Shown piece by piece: positions 26,244 through 34,470 of a stretch of DNA of 64,000 nucleotides. A program made the translations under genes and the position numbers. Origin of the DNA: Clostridia bacterium (GTDB lineage Bacteria > Bacillota > Clostridia > Lutisporales > Lutisporaceae). The stretch's first letter is position 1; each line of letters starts with the position of its first letter. Location of the stretch: assembly GCA_035628995.1 (NCBI GenBank), contig DASPIR010000023.1, forward strand, positions 372,001-436,000. The letters run 5' to 3'. The notes beneath the pieces were generated by a model. The model saw nothing but the letters and a program-made list of their open reading frames with translations, made no database searches and was not told the DNA's origin.

Positions 26244-26511
26244 TCTTGCTGCCCTTCTCTCTGTCAATACTTGCGATGAATACCAAAACTTCTGCGACAA
26301 CGCTATACAGTTCTGGGGGAATCTGATCACCAATATCCAGCTGTATCAGAGTATCGATAATTCCGCTATCCTCAAAGACAGGCACATTGTTTTCCTTTGC
26401 GGTCTTTATTATCCTTTCTGCCACCTCGCCTTTACCCAAGGCTGTAATTTTAGGCGCTGCCTCTCCCTGCTCATAGGACAAAGCCGCTGCTTTCTTAAGC
26501 TTATTATTCAT
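26236..26511 (-). CDS. FlhB C-terminal-like protein (YlqH)
   Basis: A 91-residue protein matching only the cytosolic C-terminal part of FlhB/YscU export-gate proteins: KKAAALSYEQGEAAPKITALGKGEVAERIIKTAKENNVPVFED. It has no membrane helices and lacks the NPTH self-cleavage site. In Firmicutes this stand-alone form follows the ylqG gene, as here. Function is unproven. Confidence 0.88.
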   Translation of the reverse strand: MNNKLKKAAALSYEQGEAAPKITALGKGEVAERIIKTAKENNVPVFEDSGIIDTLIQLDIGDQIPPELYSVVAEVLVFIASIDREKGSKNG

Positions 26512-26512
26512 A

Positions 26513-28165
26513 TTATATCCTCATATCAAAATGGATTTTCCCTGAACCGCTCTCGTTTATCATGGCTTCAAGTGAAAGCAGGCTGAAAGGCTGTTCCAGG
26601 CTAATAATTCTAACCGGACTCAGGCTGTAGCCTTTTCCCTCCAAAGAATTCTTAAGTAAAAGACTTTGCTTTTCTATTATGTCTCCTACGCTTTTATTTT
26701 CAACTCTGAAAGTAACGTTTACAGCCTTGCCCTTCACCCCTATCATACTTTCCAAGTGACCAAGGCTTTTCAAATCCAGTGCAATAAGAATAGTGGCATT
26801 ATCCGGGTTTATTTTTTTGCAGTTCTTGCCCTCATTAAATATATAAAGCTTAGCAGTGGAAGTATCACTGTTTATCATTAATGGTATCTGTATAAAATTG
26901 TTATTTTCATTTATACTTCTGATAAAATCAATATTATCCCTAAGATTGGACAGTGCATCCCTAATCTCCGGGTCTTTATTCCCTCTGCTGTCCAGATAGT
27001 TCTCCAGTTTTTCTCCCAGTTTTACTATATCCTTCAGTTGCTCTGCAACCTCTTTGCTGTTCTCCACCTGTCTGGGTTCCAGGAAAACCTTCTTTATGGA
27101 CTCCTTTATTTCCCTTAACTCTGGATTATCCTCAACAATTATTCTTTGTTGAAGCTTATCAATGAACTGCGATATTCCATCGCTGTTCTCAATATTTTTC
27201 ATAAGCATACCCAAATTCTTAGGGGTTATCTCTATCTCTTTTGAAACAAGGTAAGTTAGAGCTTCCATATCGCTATTTTTTATTGAAGCGAGAATATCCG
27301 ATACTTGTCCTGCGAACCTTTTTACTTCGCCTCCTGCTTCTATTCCCAGCTTCTCTAATACTTCGAGAAGCTCTGTTCCCCTATTATCTTCAATGGGAGC
27401 ACCAACCTCCTGCACTGGCTTCCTTACGTTCAAATCACCAGCAGGCTCCTTTTTTATTGGCTCCTTTACACTCACTGGGCTCTCACTATTAATTTCCTCC
27501 TCAGCTAATGCCTGGCTAACCTTAATATTGACAGGCTGCTCAGTCTCCTTGCTGATTTCTTTTACTTCAATATTCCCTGCAGGAGCATTCGATAATTTTA
27601 TTTCATCTCCCACTACAGCCTCCTGCTTTATCAAATCAGGGGACCATTTGAGAACAACCTTATTCAGCACATCAACCGTCGTGTTTTTTATATCCAGTCC
27701 GGAAAGCAGCAATCCCACTCGTCCTTCGCTGCTTTGGTTCAAATTATCGATACTTTTCTGCAGTCCTGTAATATTCACAATTGCTTCCTTGTTCAAAGGA
27801 AGCTTGTATTTTATCAGAAGCTTTGCAGCCTCAATATTCTTCTCATCAACAGGCAGGTTGATTTGCTTCAAAAGCTCGGACACCTTTGCATCCAAATCGG
27901 TGGCTTTACTTTCAGTCTTAAATTCAGCATATATTTTTCCGCCAGTTATGCTGCTGACTATCAATTCTACAAAAGCACCCTTAGGAATATTTGCACCCTC
28001 TTGAAGTAAAGCGGTAAATATCTGGCCGCTTGCTGTCCTTATAGCAATGCTGTTGCCCAAGGCTTCCAGCACCATTCCTTTTAAGGCATCACCGACATCC
28101 AGGTTCTTCAGCTGTTCTGTCAATTCCGCTTTTATGGATAACAAGCTTGAAGCATCAATTCTCAT
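26513..28165 (-). CDS. YlqG-like protein, possible FliK-type
   Basis: A 550-residue soluble protein. The N-terminal 100 residues contain GNSIAIRTASGQIFTALLQEGANIPKG. A Pro/Glu-rich low-complexity linker runs from about 195 to 265. The C-terminal 130 residues (FIQIPLMINSDTSTAKLYIF...LDLKSLGHLESMIGVKGKAVNVTFRVE) look like the C-terminal domain of flagellar hook-length protein FliK. Position between rnhB and the flhB-like gene matches Bacillus ylqG. Whether it acts in export is unknown. Confidence 0.75.
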   Translation of the reverse strand: MRIDASSLLSIKAELTEQLKNLDVGDALKGMVLEALGNSIAIRTASGQIFTALLQEGANIPKGAFVELIVSSITGGKIYAEFKTESKATDLDAKVSELLKQINLPVDEKNIEAAKLLIKYKLPLNKEAIVNITGLQKSIDNLNQSSEGRVGLLLSGLDIKNTTVDVLNKVVLKWSPDLIKQEAVVGDEIKLSNAPAGNIEVKEISKETEQPVNIKVSQALAEEEINSESPVSVKEPIKKEPAGDLNVRKPVQEVGAPIEDNRGTELLEVLEKLGIEAGGEVKRFAGQVSDILASIKNSDMEALTYLVSKEIEITPKNLGMLMKNIENSDGISQFIDKLQQRIIVEDNPELREIKESIKKVFLEPRQVENSKEVAEQLKDIVKLGEKLENYLDSRGNKDPEIRDALSNLRDNIDFIRSINENNNFIQIPLMINSDTSTAKLYIFNEGKNCKKINPDNATILIALDLKSLGHLESMIGVKGKAVNVTFRVENKSVGDIIEKQSLLLKNSLEGKGYSLSPVRIISLEQPFSLLSLEAMINESGSGKIHFDMRI

Positions 28166-28170
28166 TTAAA

Positions 28171-28815
28171 TCACCCCTGAAAATTCTTTGTAAAAGATCT
28201 CCTATGTATGGGTAAAAGACCGTATTTTTTAATGCATTCAATATGTTCGCTGGTTCCATACCCCTTATGCTTGCTAAAAGAAAAGTGAGGATATATCTCA
28301 TCATAGCTGGATATTATCCTATCCCTTTCAACTTTTGCTATTATTGATGCGGCAGCTATTGATAAGCTTAGGCTGTCGCCCTTTATTATCCCTTTCTGAG
28401 GAATATTTATATCCTTTAAGGTCACAGCATCAAGCAGAATATATTCAGGTTTTGCGGACAAATCTTGTAAAGCCTTCTTCATTGCAAGGTATGTAGCGTT
28501 AAGTATGTTTATCTCATCTATAATCTTTTCATCAACTATTCCAATGCTGCAGCACAAGGCTTTTGACTTTATCTCGTCATATAAGTATTCCCTTTTCTCA
28601 GCTGAAAGCTTCTTAGAGTCATTAACCCCTGGTATGAGTATACCTTCCCCAAGTATAACCGCTGCAGCGACAACAGGCCCTGCCAGCGGACCCCGTCCTA
28701 CCTCGTCCACACCTGCAATCAGTTTAAAGCCCTTCTCATAGCAAATCCGCTCGTACTCTGTCATTTTGAAGAGTCGTTCCTTTTCCTTATCATCATCTTT
28801 AATTCTGATAGCCAT
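28171..28815 (-). CDS. rnhB: Ribonuclease HII
   Basis: A 214-residue enzyme cleaving RNA in RNA-DNA hybrids and at single ribonucleotides. AGVDEVGRGPLAGPVVAAAV holds the first two acidic residues, ILLDAV the third, and SIAAASIIAKVERD the fourth. The first 24 residues before the core are Lys/Glu-rich. GAGGTG precedes ATG 28815. Separated from rbgA by a terminator and a repeat. Confidence 0.96.
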   Translation of the reverse strand: MAIRIKDDDKEKERLFKMTEYERICYEKGFKLIAGVDEVGRGPLAGPVVAAAVILGEGILIPGVNDSKKLSAEKREYLYDEIKSKALCCSIGIVDEKIIDEINILNATYLAMKKALQDLSAKPEYILLDAVTLKDINIPQKGIIKGDSLSLSIAAASIIAKVERDRIISSYDEIYPHFSFSKHKGYGTSEHIECIKKYGLLPIHRRSFTKNFQG

Positions 28816-28858
28816 TACTACACCTCATTCGTCCCTATAATAATTTATCGGAATCTTT

Positions 28859-28893
28859 CACAAAAAAACAAGCATGTAAATTCTACATGCTCA
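28859..28893 (-). terminator. Terminator between rbgA and rnhB
   Basis: GCATGTA/TACATGC stem with T7 on the minus strand. Confidence 0.82.
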
Positions 28894-28958
28894 TTATATC
28901 ATACAATATCTTATTTCCTATTAGTTCAAATATCATTTTACGTCAATAGCAAATCCTT

Positions 28959-29080
28959 AAAAATGGCCAGAAGCAAGCAAGACAAGGCGTGCAAGGCGGA
29001 ATGCCCGGAGCGTACACGATGTACGTGAGGACTTTCCGACCGCAGCACAACGCAGTATTGCGCCGCTTATCGCCGTTTTT
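28959..29080. repeat. Long imperfect inverted repeat after rbgA, GC-rich
   Basis: The ends AAAAATGGCCAGAAGC and GCTTATCGCCGTTTTT are imperfect inverted repeats. The interior continues as a long imperfect hairpin with GTACACGATGTAC at its apex. GC content is clearly above the flanks. A and T runs at the ends would let it act as a terminator on either strand. It abuts the rbgA stop. Confidence 0.7.
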
Positions 29081-29081
29081 G

Positions 29082-29939
29082 TTAGAAATCTTCCGGTGTC
29101 TCCAGCGTAATATTCCCAATCTTCCCTCCGCGGAACTCATCCAGAAGCATTACCGAAGCCCTCAGCATATCTACTTCGCCGCCGGCTATTATGCAGCCTC
29201 TTTTCCGACCTATTTTCTCCAAGAGTGTCTGGGGGGTTATATCTGCAGTTATCTCATCCAGCTTATACCTGGCCTTAAGCATATTCGGAAATTTACTTAT
29301 AAGTACCTCCAGAAGCTTTTCTGCCAGCTCATTGATATCCAGTATCTCATCCTTTATCGCACCAGTATAGGCAAGGCTCATACCCACTCTTTCATCCTCA
29401 AACTTAGGCCAGAGAATTCCCGGTGTATCTAATAGCTCCAGCTCAGGACTCACTTTTATCCACTGCTTCGATTTTGTGACTCCCGGCCTGTCACCAGTCT
29501 GTGCAACGCTTTTTCCCGCAAGCTTGTTTATGAAAGTGGACTTACCCACATTGGGAATCCCTATTATCAGTGCCCTTACAGTCTTAACCAGCAAGCCCTT
29601 GCTCTTAAGCCTATCGAGTTTTTCCTTCATAAGCTCCTTTGAAGCCGCCAATACATCCTTTAAACCTGTGCCGCTTACTGAATTGGCCAATATAACCTTT
29701 GTATTTTCCTGGTTGAAATAGTTAATCCACTTGCGGTTTACCACAGGATCAGCAAGGTCGCTTTTATTCAGTACGATTATTCGTTTTTTGCTTCCTACAA
29801 TTTGGTCAACTTCCGGATTCCTGCTGCTCATCGGTATTCTAGCATCCAGCAGCTCAATAACAACATCAACTAGCTTTAAATCCTCTGCTATCTTGCGCTT
29901 AGCTTTGACCATATGTCCCGGATACCATTGTATGTTCAT
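29082..29939 (-). CDS. rbgA: Ribosome biogenesis GTPase RbgA (YlqF)
   Basis: A GTPase of about 285 residues for late assembly of the 50S subunit. It has circularly permuted G motifs: G4 NKSDLAD comes first, then G1 GIPNVGKSTFINKL and G3 DTPGIL. NIQWYPGHMVKAKR is the N-terminal signature. The C-terminal RNA-binding domain ends ITLETPED. ATG 29939 with GGAG is preferred to the GTG 9 nt upstream. Confidence 0.96.
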   Translation of the reverse strand: MNIQWYPGHMVKAKRKIAEDLKLVDVVIELLDARIPMSSRNPEVDQIVGSKKRIIVLNKSDLADPVVNRKWINYFNQENTKVILANSVSGTGLKDVLAASKELMKEKLDRLKSKGLLVKTVRALIIGIPNVGKSTFINKLAGKSVAQTGDRPGVTKSKQWIKVSPELELLDTPGILWPKFEDERVGMSLAYTGAIKDEILDINELAEKLLEVLISKFPNMLKARYKLDEITADITPQTLLEKIGRKRGCIIAGGEVDMLRASVMLLDEFRGGKIGNITLETPEDF

Positions 29940-29967
29940 ATGTACCACGCTCCAATGCTTGGTTATA

Positions 29968-29997
29968 CAAAAATAAAAAGGGCTATTAAGCCCCCTT
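29968..29997 (-). terminator. Terminator after rplS
   Basis: AAAAGGGGGCTTAATAGCCCTTTTT on the minus strand (split at the loop TTAATA), directly after the stop. Confidence 0.85.
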
Positions 29998-30339
29998 TTA
30001 TCTTATTTCTTTAATCTTTGCTCTCTTACCTACTCTATCTCTTAAGTAGTTAATCTTTGCTCTTCTTACCTTACCTCTTCTAGCAACCTCGATTTTGTCC
30101 AATCTAGGTGAATGTAACGGGAAGGTTCTTTCCACACCTATACCGTAAGAAATTCTTCTTACTGTAAAAGTCTCTGACAGTCCACCACCCTGCCTTTTCA
30201 TAACTACGCCTTCGTATACCTGAACTCTTTCTCTTGTTCCTTCTATAACCTTAACGTGTACTTTAACAGTGTCTCCCACATTAAAAGCAGGTATATCACC
30301 TCTAAGCTGTTCGCTTTCAATAACTTTAACTAAATCCAT
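29998..30339 (-). CDS. rplS: 50S ribosomal protein L19
   Basis: A 113-residue protein located at the 30S-50S interface. [34 protein letters not shown] and [22 protein letters not shown] are typical. ATG 30339 has GGAGGG; the ORF extension to 30378 is not coding. It has its own upstream promoter. Confidence 0.98.
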   Translation of the reverse strand: MDLVKVIESEQLRGDIPAFNVGDTVKVHVKVIEGTRERVQVYEGVVMKRQGGGLSETFTVRRISYGIGVERTFPLHSPRLDKIEVARRGKVRRAKINYLRDRVGKRAKIKEIR

Positions 30340-30448
30340 CGCAATGTCCCTCCTTCCATCATAGACGTTCATGTTCATTATAAATCACAATTAACTGTGA
30401 TATTCTGATTAAGTGCTCTGACAGCGGAACGCCCGTATTAACGTTAAA

Positions 30449-30477
30449 ATTATACCATATGCCAAGCCTCTGCGCAA
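30449..30477 (-). promoter_or_regulatory. Sigma-A promoter of rplS
   Basis: TTGCGC (30472-30477), a 17-bp spacer and TATAAT (30449-30454) on the minus strand. The roughly 105-nt leader contains ATCACA/TGTGAT and could hold an L19 autoregulatory site, which I cannot confirm. Confidence 0.7.
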
Positions 30478-30478
30478 C

Positions 30479-30590
30479 AAGTATTTCACGAAATATACAT
30501 AATCTTTAATATTCAAATTTCGCGAAGATACTTCCTTGACTTATCGAATTCGCACAATGCTCAAGAGGAATGCTTAAGTGCGTTCGATAT
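30479..30590. repeat. Dispersed two-hairpin repeat, copy B
   Basis: About 112 nt, homologous along its length to 21351-21463. Hairpin 1: TATCGAATTCGCAC (30542-30555) with GTGCGTTCGATA (30578-30589). Hairpin 2: TTTCACG and TTTCGCG-type arms. It sits 9 nt beyond the trmD stop. Confidence 0.7.
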
Positions 30591-30599
30591 ATATAAGAA

Positions 30600-31337
30600 T
30601 TATTTGCATTCTTTTTTTATCTTATCCAGAAGCTTCATATCTTCTTTAGACAAAGCCGCTTTAGCCAGCAGTTCCGGCCTTTTTTCATAGGTCCTTTTCA
30701 GGGATTGATATCTTTTCCATTGTTCAATATTCTCATGATGTCCTGAAAGCAGAACCTCCGGCACTTCCATACCCATGAACTCAGGAGGCCTTGTGTACTG
30801 TGGGAACTCCAGCAAACCATCGCCGAAGGACTCAACCATATGTGAAGCATCCTCCTTCAGCACCCCGGGAACCAGCCTGCAGGTGGCATCCACTACTGCC
30901 ATAGCCGCTATTTCCCCTCCGGTCAGTATAAAGTCCCCTATGGATATCTCTTCATCCACAAGAGCTTCAGTTACTCTCTCGTCTATTCCCTCATAATGCC
31001 CGCAAATAATCATAAGGTTTTCATAAGTACTAAGCTCTAAAGCTTTTGCTTGATCGAAGGTTCTGCCCTGAGGACTCATAAGGATGGTGTAGGGCTTTTT
31101 ACCAAGCATTGCTTTGATATCCTCCACTGCAGAGAATATAGGCTGGCATTGCATCAGCATCCCAAGCCCTCCTCCGTACGGATAGTCATCCACCTTCCTA
31201 TGCTTGTTCTCTGAATAATCCCTTATGTTATGAAATTGCATCTTAATAAGTTCCTTTTCCGCAGCCCGTCCAATAATGCTTTCATTAAGCACTGCTTCGA
31301 ACATCTCCGGGAAAAGTGTCAATATATCTATCCTCAT
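30600..31337 (-). CDS. trmD: tRNA (guanine37-N1)-methyltransferase
   Basis: A 245-residue SPOUT enzyme making m1G37. [27 protein letters not shown] and [15 protein letters not shown] form the trefoil-knot SAM site. The start ATG follows the rimM stop without a gap, so translation is coupled. Confidence 0.98.
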   Translation of the reverse strand: MRIDILTLFPEMFEAVLNESIIGRAAEKELIKMQFHNIRDYSENKHRKVDDYPYGGGLGMLMQCQPIFSAVEDIKAMLGKKPYTILMSPQGRTFDQAKALELSTYENLMIICGHYEGIDERVTEALVDEEISIGDFILTGGEIAAMAVVDATCRLVPGVLKEDASHMVESFGDGLLEFPQYTRPPEFMGMEVPEVLLSGHHENIEQWKRYQSLKRTYEKRPELLAKAALSKEDMKLLDKIKKECK

Positions 31338-31841
31338 TTAAATCAAACCCTCTGGCAGTTCTACCACAATTTTTTTATTCTTTATATCTATTTCTTTTAC
31401 AACGTCCTTCAAGGCAGGAATAAGTATGTCATCTCCGCCGGTCCGAACCACATATACATCATTGCTGCCTGTCTGAAGCACATCTTTTATTGTGCCTAGA
31501 AGCAAGCCTTTTTCATCATATACTTCTAAATCTATCAAATCGCATATGAAATATGAGTCCTTGGGAAGCTTGACTGCTGATTTCCTGTCTACTTTTATGT
31601 AAAAATTCCTCAGCTTATTGGCCGCTTCTTCGGTATCGATTCCTTTTAGCTTCATTGCAATTGTGGTGCTTAAAAACTTAAGAGCCTCAATTTCATATTT
31701 CACTAGCTCATTATTTTCTTCTACATAAACCTCTTTGAGCTTTTTAAACCTGTTCATGTCATTAGTAAGGGGATAAACCTTTACCTCCCCCTTAAAGCCA
31801 TGTACATTTACAATTTGTCCTATACTAAGGTATTGCAGCAT
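31338..31841 (-). CDS. rimM: Ribosome maturation factor RimM
   Basis: A protein of about 167 residues aiding 30S assembly. The N-terminal domain has LSIGQIVNVHGFKGEVKVYPLT. The PRC-barrel C-terminus has GTIKDVLQTGSNDVYVV and DILIPALKDVVKEID. ATG 31841 (MLQYLS) has AGGAG; the longer form is rejected. Confidence 0.96.
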   Translation of the reverse strand: MLQYLSIGQIVNVHGFKGEVKVYPLTNDMNRFKKLKEVYVEENNELVKYEIEALKFLSTTIAMKLKGIDTEEAANKLRNFYIKVDRKSAVKLPKDSYFICDLIDLEVYDEKGLLLGTIKDVLQTGSNDVYVVRTGGDDILIPALKDVVKEIDIKNKKIVVELPEGLI

Positions 31842-31942
31842 ACTATCTCTCCTATTATACAAAATGCAAAGACTTTTGCACTTTTGTTTCCTTAATATAT
31901 CTCGCAGATATATAGTTCAATACAAAATACCAAAAAATTTGT

Positions 31943-31981
31943 TAAAAGGTCGTTTTATCAATATATGTAAAACGACCCTTT
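31943..31981 (-). terminator. Terminator-like hairpin between khpA and rimM
   Basis: AAAGGGTCGTTTTA/TAAAACGACCTTTT on the minus strand, followed by a T-rich tail (TTTTTTGG after 8 nt). It would reduce read-through from khpA into rimM-trmD. Confidence 0.65.
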
Positions 31982-32008
31982 AAATAAGTATACTCAGTAC
32001 GTAATTAT

Positions 32009-32054
32009 ATGAGAAGCTTTTATTTTAAATATTATCAAAAAGGAAGCTTCTCAT
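32009..32054. repeat. 11-bp inverted repeat ATGAGAAGCTT
   Basis: Perfect arms 32009-32019 and 32044-32054 around an AT-rich 24-nt loop. No T-tract on the minus strand. Confidence 0.5.
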
Positions 32055-32064
32055 GAAACTCGCT

Positions 32065-32104
32065 TACGGGGCATTACAAATTAATGTAGAACAGATGCCC
32101 CTAC
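32065..32104. repeat. Palindromic element GGGGCAT...ATGCCCC
   Basis: TACGGGGCAT and ATGCCCCTAC flank an inner TTACA/TGTA hairpin, ending 3 nt from the khpA stop. Related to 17208-17234 and 35654-35681 by the CCCTAC end. Confidence 0.55.
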
Positions 32105-32107
32105 TCG

Positions 32108-32335
32108 TTATAGTATCTCTACAATTACCTTCTTATCCAGCTTTGCTGCACTGGATTTTACAACGGTTCTTATTGCTCTCGCAATTCTTCCGTTCTTTCC
32201 TATGACTTTCCCCATGTCTTCGGGAGCAACTGAAAGCTCAAGAATTAATGACCTGTCGCTTTCAGTTTCCTTTACCTTGACCATATCGGGATTGTCTACA
32301 AGGGCTTTTGCAATTACTTCTACTAGCTCTTTCAA
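32108..32335 (-). CDS. khpA: KH-domain RNA-binding protein KhpA (YlqC)
   Basis: A protein of about 75 residues with the KH motif MGKVIGKNGRIARAIRTV. With KhpB it binds many RNAs and affects cell division in Firmicutes. The start is probably TTG 32335 with AGGAG 8 nt upstream (MKELVEVIAKALVDNP); an in-frame GTG at 32344 lies in the SD. It follows rpsP, the usual neighbour. Confidence 0.95.
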   Translation of the reverse strand: MKELVEVIAKALVDNPDMVKVKETESDRSLILELSVAPEDMGKVIGKNGRIARAIRTVVKSSAAKLDKKVIVEIL

Positions 32336-32371
32336 TTGCAACACTCCTAATGGATATTTTAATCCAAAATA

Positions 32372-32620
32372 TTAAGCCTCAATTATTCCGTTTTTCTTTA
32401 AAAGCTTTCTAACTGTATCTGATGGTTGTGCTCCGTTATCGAGCCACTTTTTTGCTTTTTCAGCATCTATCTTGATTTCTGCCGGCTCTGTGATAGGATT
32501 GTAATATCCTATTTCCTCGATGAACTTGCCATCTCTTGGGGATCTTGAATCAGCAACTACCAATCTATAGAAAGGTGACTTTTTAGCTCCCATTCTTTTC
32601 AATCTGATTTTAACTGACAT
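32372..32620 (-). CDS. rpsP: 30S ribosomal protein S16
   Basis: An 82-residue protein: [46 protein letters not shown] precedes ATG 32620. It sits 40 nt after ffh. Confidence 0.98.
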   Translation of the reverse strand: MSVKIRLKRMGAKKSPFYRLVVADSRSPRDGKFIEEIGYYNPITEPAEIKIDAEKAKKWLDNGAQPSDTVRKLLKKNGIIEA

Positions 32621-32660
32621 TGAATTCACCTCCTTACAAAATTTCTTAAATTAGCCTTTT

Positions 32661-34001
32661 TTATCTAAAGAAAGGCATTTTCATTTTGCCCTTCTTCATA
32701 TCTTTTTCCATGCCTGCAAACTGCTTCATCATCTTCTTTGACTGCTCAAAGTTCTTCATCACCCTGTTTACATCCTGTATGCTGGTGCCGCTGCCTGCTG
32801 CAATCCTCTTTCTCCTGCTGCCGTTTATTATATCAGGGTTCTGTCTCTCTTTTTTCGTCATTGATCTTATTATGGCTTCAACCTTTACCAGTTCCTTGTC
32901 GTCAACCTCCATGCCCTTCATCTTGTTGGGATTCATTCCCGGTATCATTTCAAGTATTGAGCTTAAAGGTCCCATCTTCTTCATTTGCTGAAGCTGTTCA
33001 AGAAAATCATCAAAGTCAAACTGCTGAGTTCTGAGCTTCTTCTGCATCTCCATGGCAGACTTTTCATCAAAGGCTGACTGGGCTCTCTCAATGAGGCTCA
33101 GTACATCTCCCATTCCAAGTATCCTGGAAGCCATCCTATCCGGATGAAAAGGCTCCAGCTCATCCATCTTCTCTCCCATACCGGCAAATTTGATGGGTTT
33201 GCCTGTAATCGCCTTTACTGATAAGGCTGCTCCACCTCTTGTATCGCCATCCAGCTTGGTAAGTATGACACCGTCAATCCCAAGCTTTTCGTTGAAGCTT
33301 TCAGCTACATTTACTGCATCCTGCCCTGTCATTGAGTCAACAACAAGAAGTATCTCTGTGGGTCTTACATTACTTTTTATATCAACGAGATCATCCATAA
33401 GTTCTTCATTTATGTGGAGTCTGCCGGCGGTATCTATAATAACTACATCATTGCCATTCTTCAATGCGTGTGCTGCTGCTGCCTTTGAAATATCCAAAGG
33501 GTTCACTTTGTCACCCATTTCAAATACCTCAATGCCTACCTGCCCGCCTACCACTTGAAGCTGCTTTATTGCGGCAGGTCTGTATACGTCGCAGGCAACC
33601 AGCAGCGGGTTCTTGCCCTGTTTCTTAAGTATCAAGCCCAGCTTTCCGCAGGTCGTTGTCTTACCTGCTCCCTGCAAGCCGACCATCATAAGAATTGTTG
33701 GCGGTTTGGAGGAAAACATTATCTTACTGTTGGTGTTTCCCATGAGCTCTGTCATCTGTTCGTTGACTATCTTAATTACCTGCTGACCCGGTGTCAGGCT
33801 TTCCAATACATCATGCCCTACCGCTCTTTCAGTAACCTTGTTTATAAAATCTTTAACCACTTTGAAGCTTACATCAGCTTCCAGGAGGGCCATTTTAACC
33901 TCTCTCATGGCATCCTTAACATCTTTTTCATTTAACTTCCCAGCGCCTCTAAGCTTTTTCAGAGTCTGCTGAAGCTTATCAGCTAAACCTTCAAATGCCA
34001 T
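32661..34001 (-). CDS. ffh: Signal recognition particle GTPase Ffh
   Basis: A 446-residue protein that binds signal peptides with 4.5S/scRNA and docks on FtsY. The N domain is followed by G motifs GLQGAGKTTTCGKLG, DTAGRLHINEELM and TKLDGDTRGGA. The Met-rich M domain begins near residue 300 (MEMQKKLRTQQFDFDDFLEQLQQM) and ends MKMPFFR. GGAGTG precedes ATG 34001. Second gene after ylxM. Confidence 0.98.
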   Translation of the reverse strand: MAFEGLADKLQQTLKKLRGAGKLNEKDVKDAMREVKMALLEADVSFKVVKDFINKVTERAVGHDVLESLTPGQQVIKIVNEQMTELMGNTNSKIMFSSKPPTILMMVGLQGAGKTTTCGKLGLILKKQGKNPLLVACDVYRPAAIKQLQVVGGQVGIEVFEMGDKVNPLDISKAAAAHALKNGNDVVIIDTAGRLHINEELMDDLVDIKSNVRPTEILLVVDSMTGQDAVNVAESFNEKLGIDGVILTKLDGDTRGGAALSVKAITGKPIKFAGMGEKMDELEPFHPDRMASRILGMGDVLSLIERAQSAFDEKSAMEMQKKLRTQQFDFDDFLEQLQQMKKMGPLSSILEMIPGMNPNKMKGMEVDDKELVKVEAIIRSMTKKERQNPDIINGSRRKRIAAGSGTSIQDVNRVMKNFEQSKKMMKQFAGMEKDMKKGKMKMPFFR

Positions 34002-34023
34002 ACTATCACTCCACTTCTAAGCC

Positions 34024-34386
34024 CTATTCTTTAACCGATAGTTTTATATATTCTATTATGCTGCTTATTTTTTCATTAAAATATTTCTTATCATATTCGT
34101 TTTTATCCAATAATTCATTTAGCATTTCATTTATTTTCTGCATGCTTTCCTTTTGCTCTAAGAATCGGTCTACCAATCCAAGTTTTTCCTCGTATTCATA
34201 TAGGGTCTTCTCAGCCCTTTTCAGCGTGTCATAAACTCCCTGCCTGCTTATTCCCTGCTGTTCTGATATTTCACCCAGGGACAGGTCATTGCCGTAATAC
34301 ATATCAACAATCTCAATCTGCTTCTTTGTAAGCAGCTGACCGTAGAAGTCAAACAATAAAGCTATTTGCACAATCTTGTCATACAT
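34024..34386 (-). CDS. ylxM: YlxM (UPF0122) SRP-associated HTH protein
   Basis: A 120-residue protein with a sigma-70 region-4-like HTH (LSLGEISEQQGISRQGVYDTLKRAEKTL) typical of YlxM, encoded beside ffh in most Firmicutes. In streptococci it modulates SRP assembly. AGAGG precedes ATG 34386. It is the first gene after a promoter with a striking dyad. Confidence 0.95.
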   Translation of the reverse strand: MYDKIVQIALLFDFYGQLLTKKQIEIVDMYYGNDLSLGEISEQQGISRQGVYDTLKRAEKTLYEYEEKLGLVDRFLEQKESMQKINEMLNELLDKNEYDKKYFNEKISSIIEYIKLSVKE

Positions 34387-34406
34387 ATTAATACCTCTGA
34401 AAGCAA

Positions 34407-34465
34407 CAATGTAAAGGTCTTGACCTTTACATTGTTATTTTATATTAATGTTATGCATTTGTCAA
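34407..34465 (-). promoter_or_regulatory. Sigma-A promoter of ylxM-ffh with a perfect 13-bp dyad at +1
   Basis: On the minus strand TTGACA (34460-34465), 17 bp, TAAAAT (34437-34442). Two bases downstream begins CAATGTAAAGGTC-TT-GACCTTTACATTG (34407-34434), perfect in both arms. The transcription start should fall inside the first arm, so a DNA operator is more likely than an mRNA hairpin. No T-tract follows on the minus strand. Confidence 0.65.
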
Positions 34466-34470
34466 TATTA

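Noticed and set aside
26236-26511. Fragment of a broken flhB gene
   Set aside because: Stand-alone FlhB C-terminal proteins are regular in Firmicutes at this exact position after ylqG and rnhB, with intact start, SD and stop.
28943-29140. 65-codon minus-strand ORF
   Set aside because: It overlaps the end of rbgA in another frame and the GC-rich inverted repeat; no SD and no family resemblance.
34407-34434. Dyad as the terminator of ftsY
   Set aside because: No T-tract follows on the minus strand and it sits 2 bp downstream of a near-consensus promoter -10, so a regulatory role fits better. Read-through termination cannot be fully excluded.
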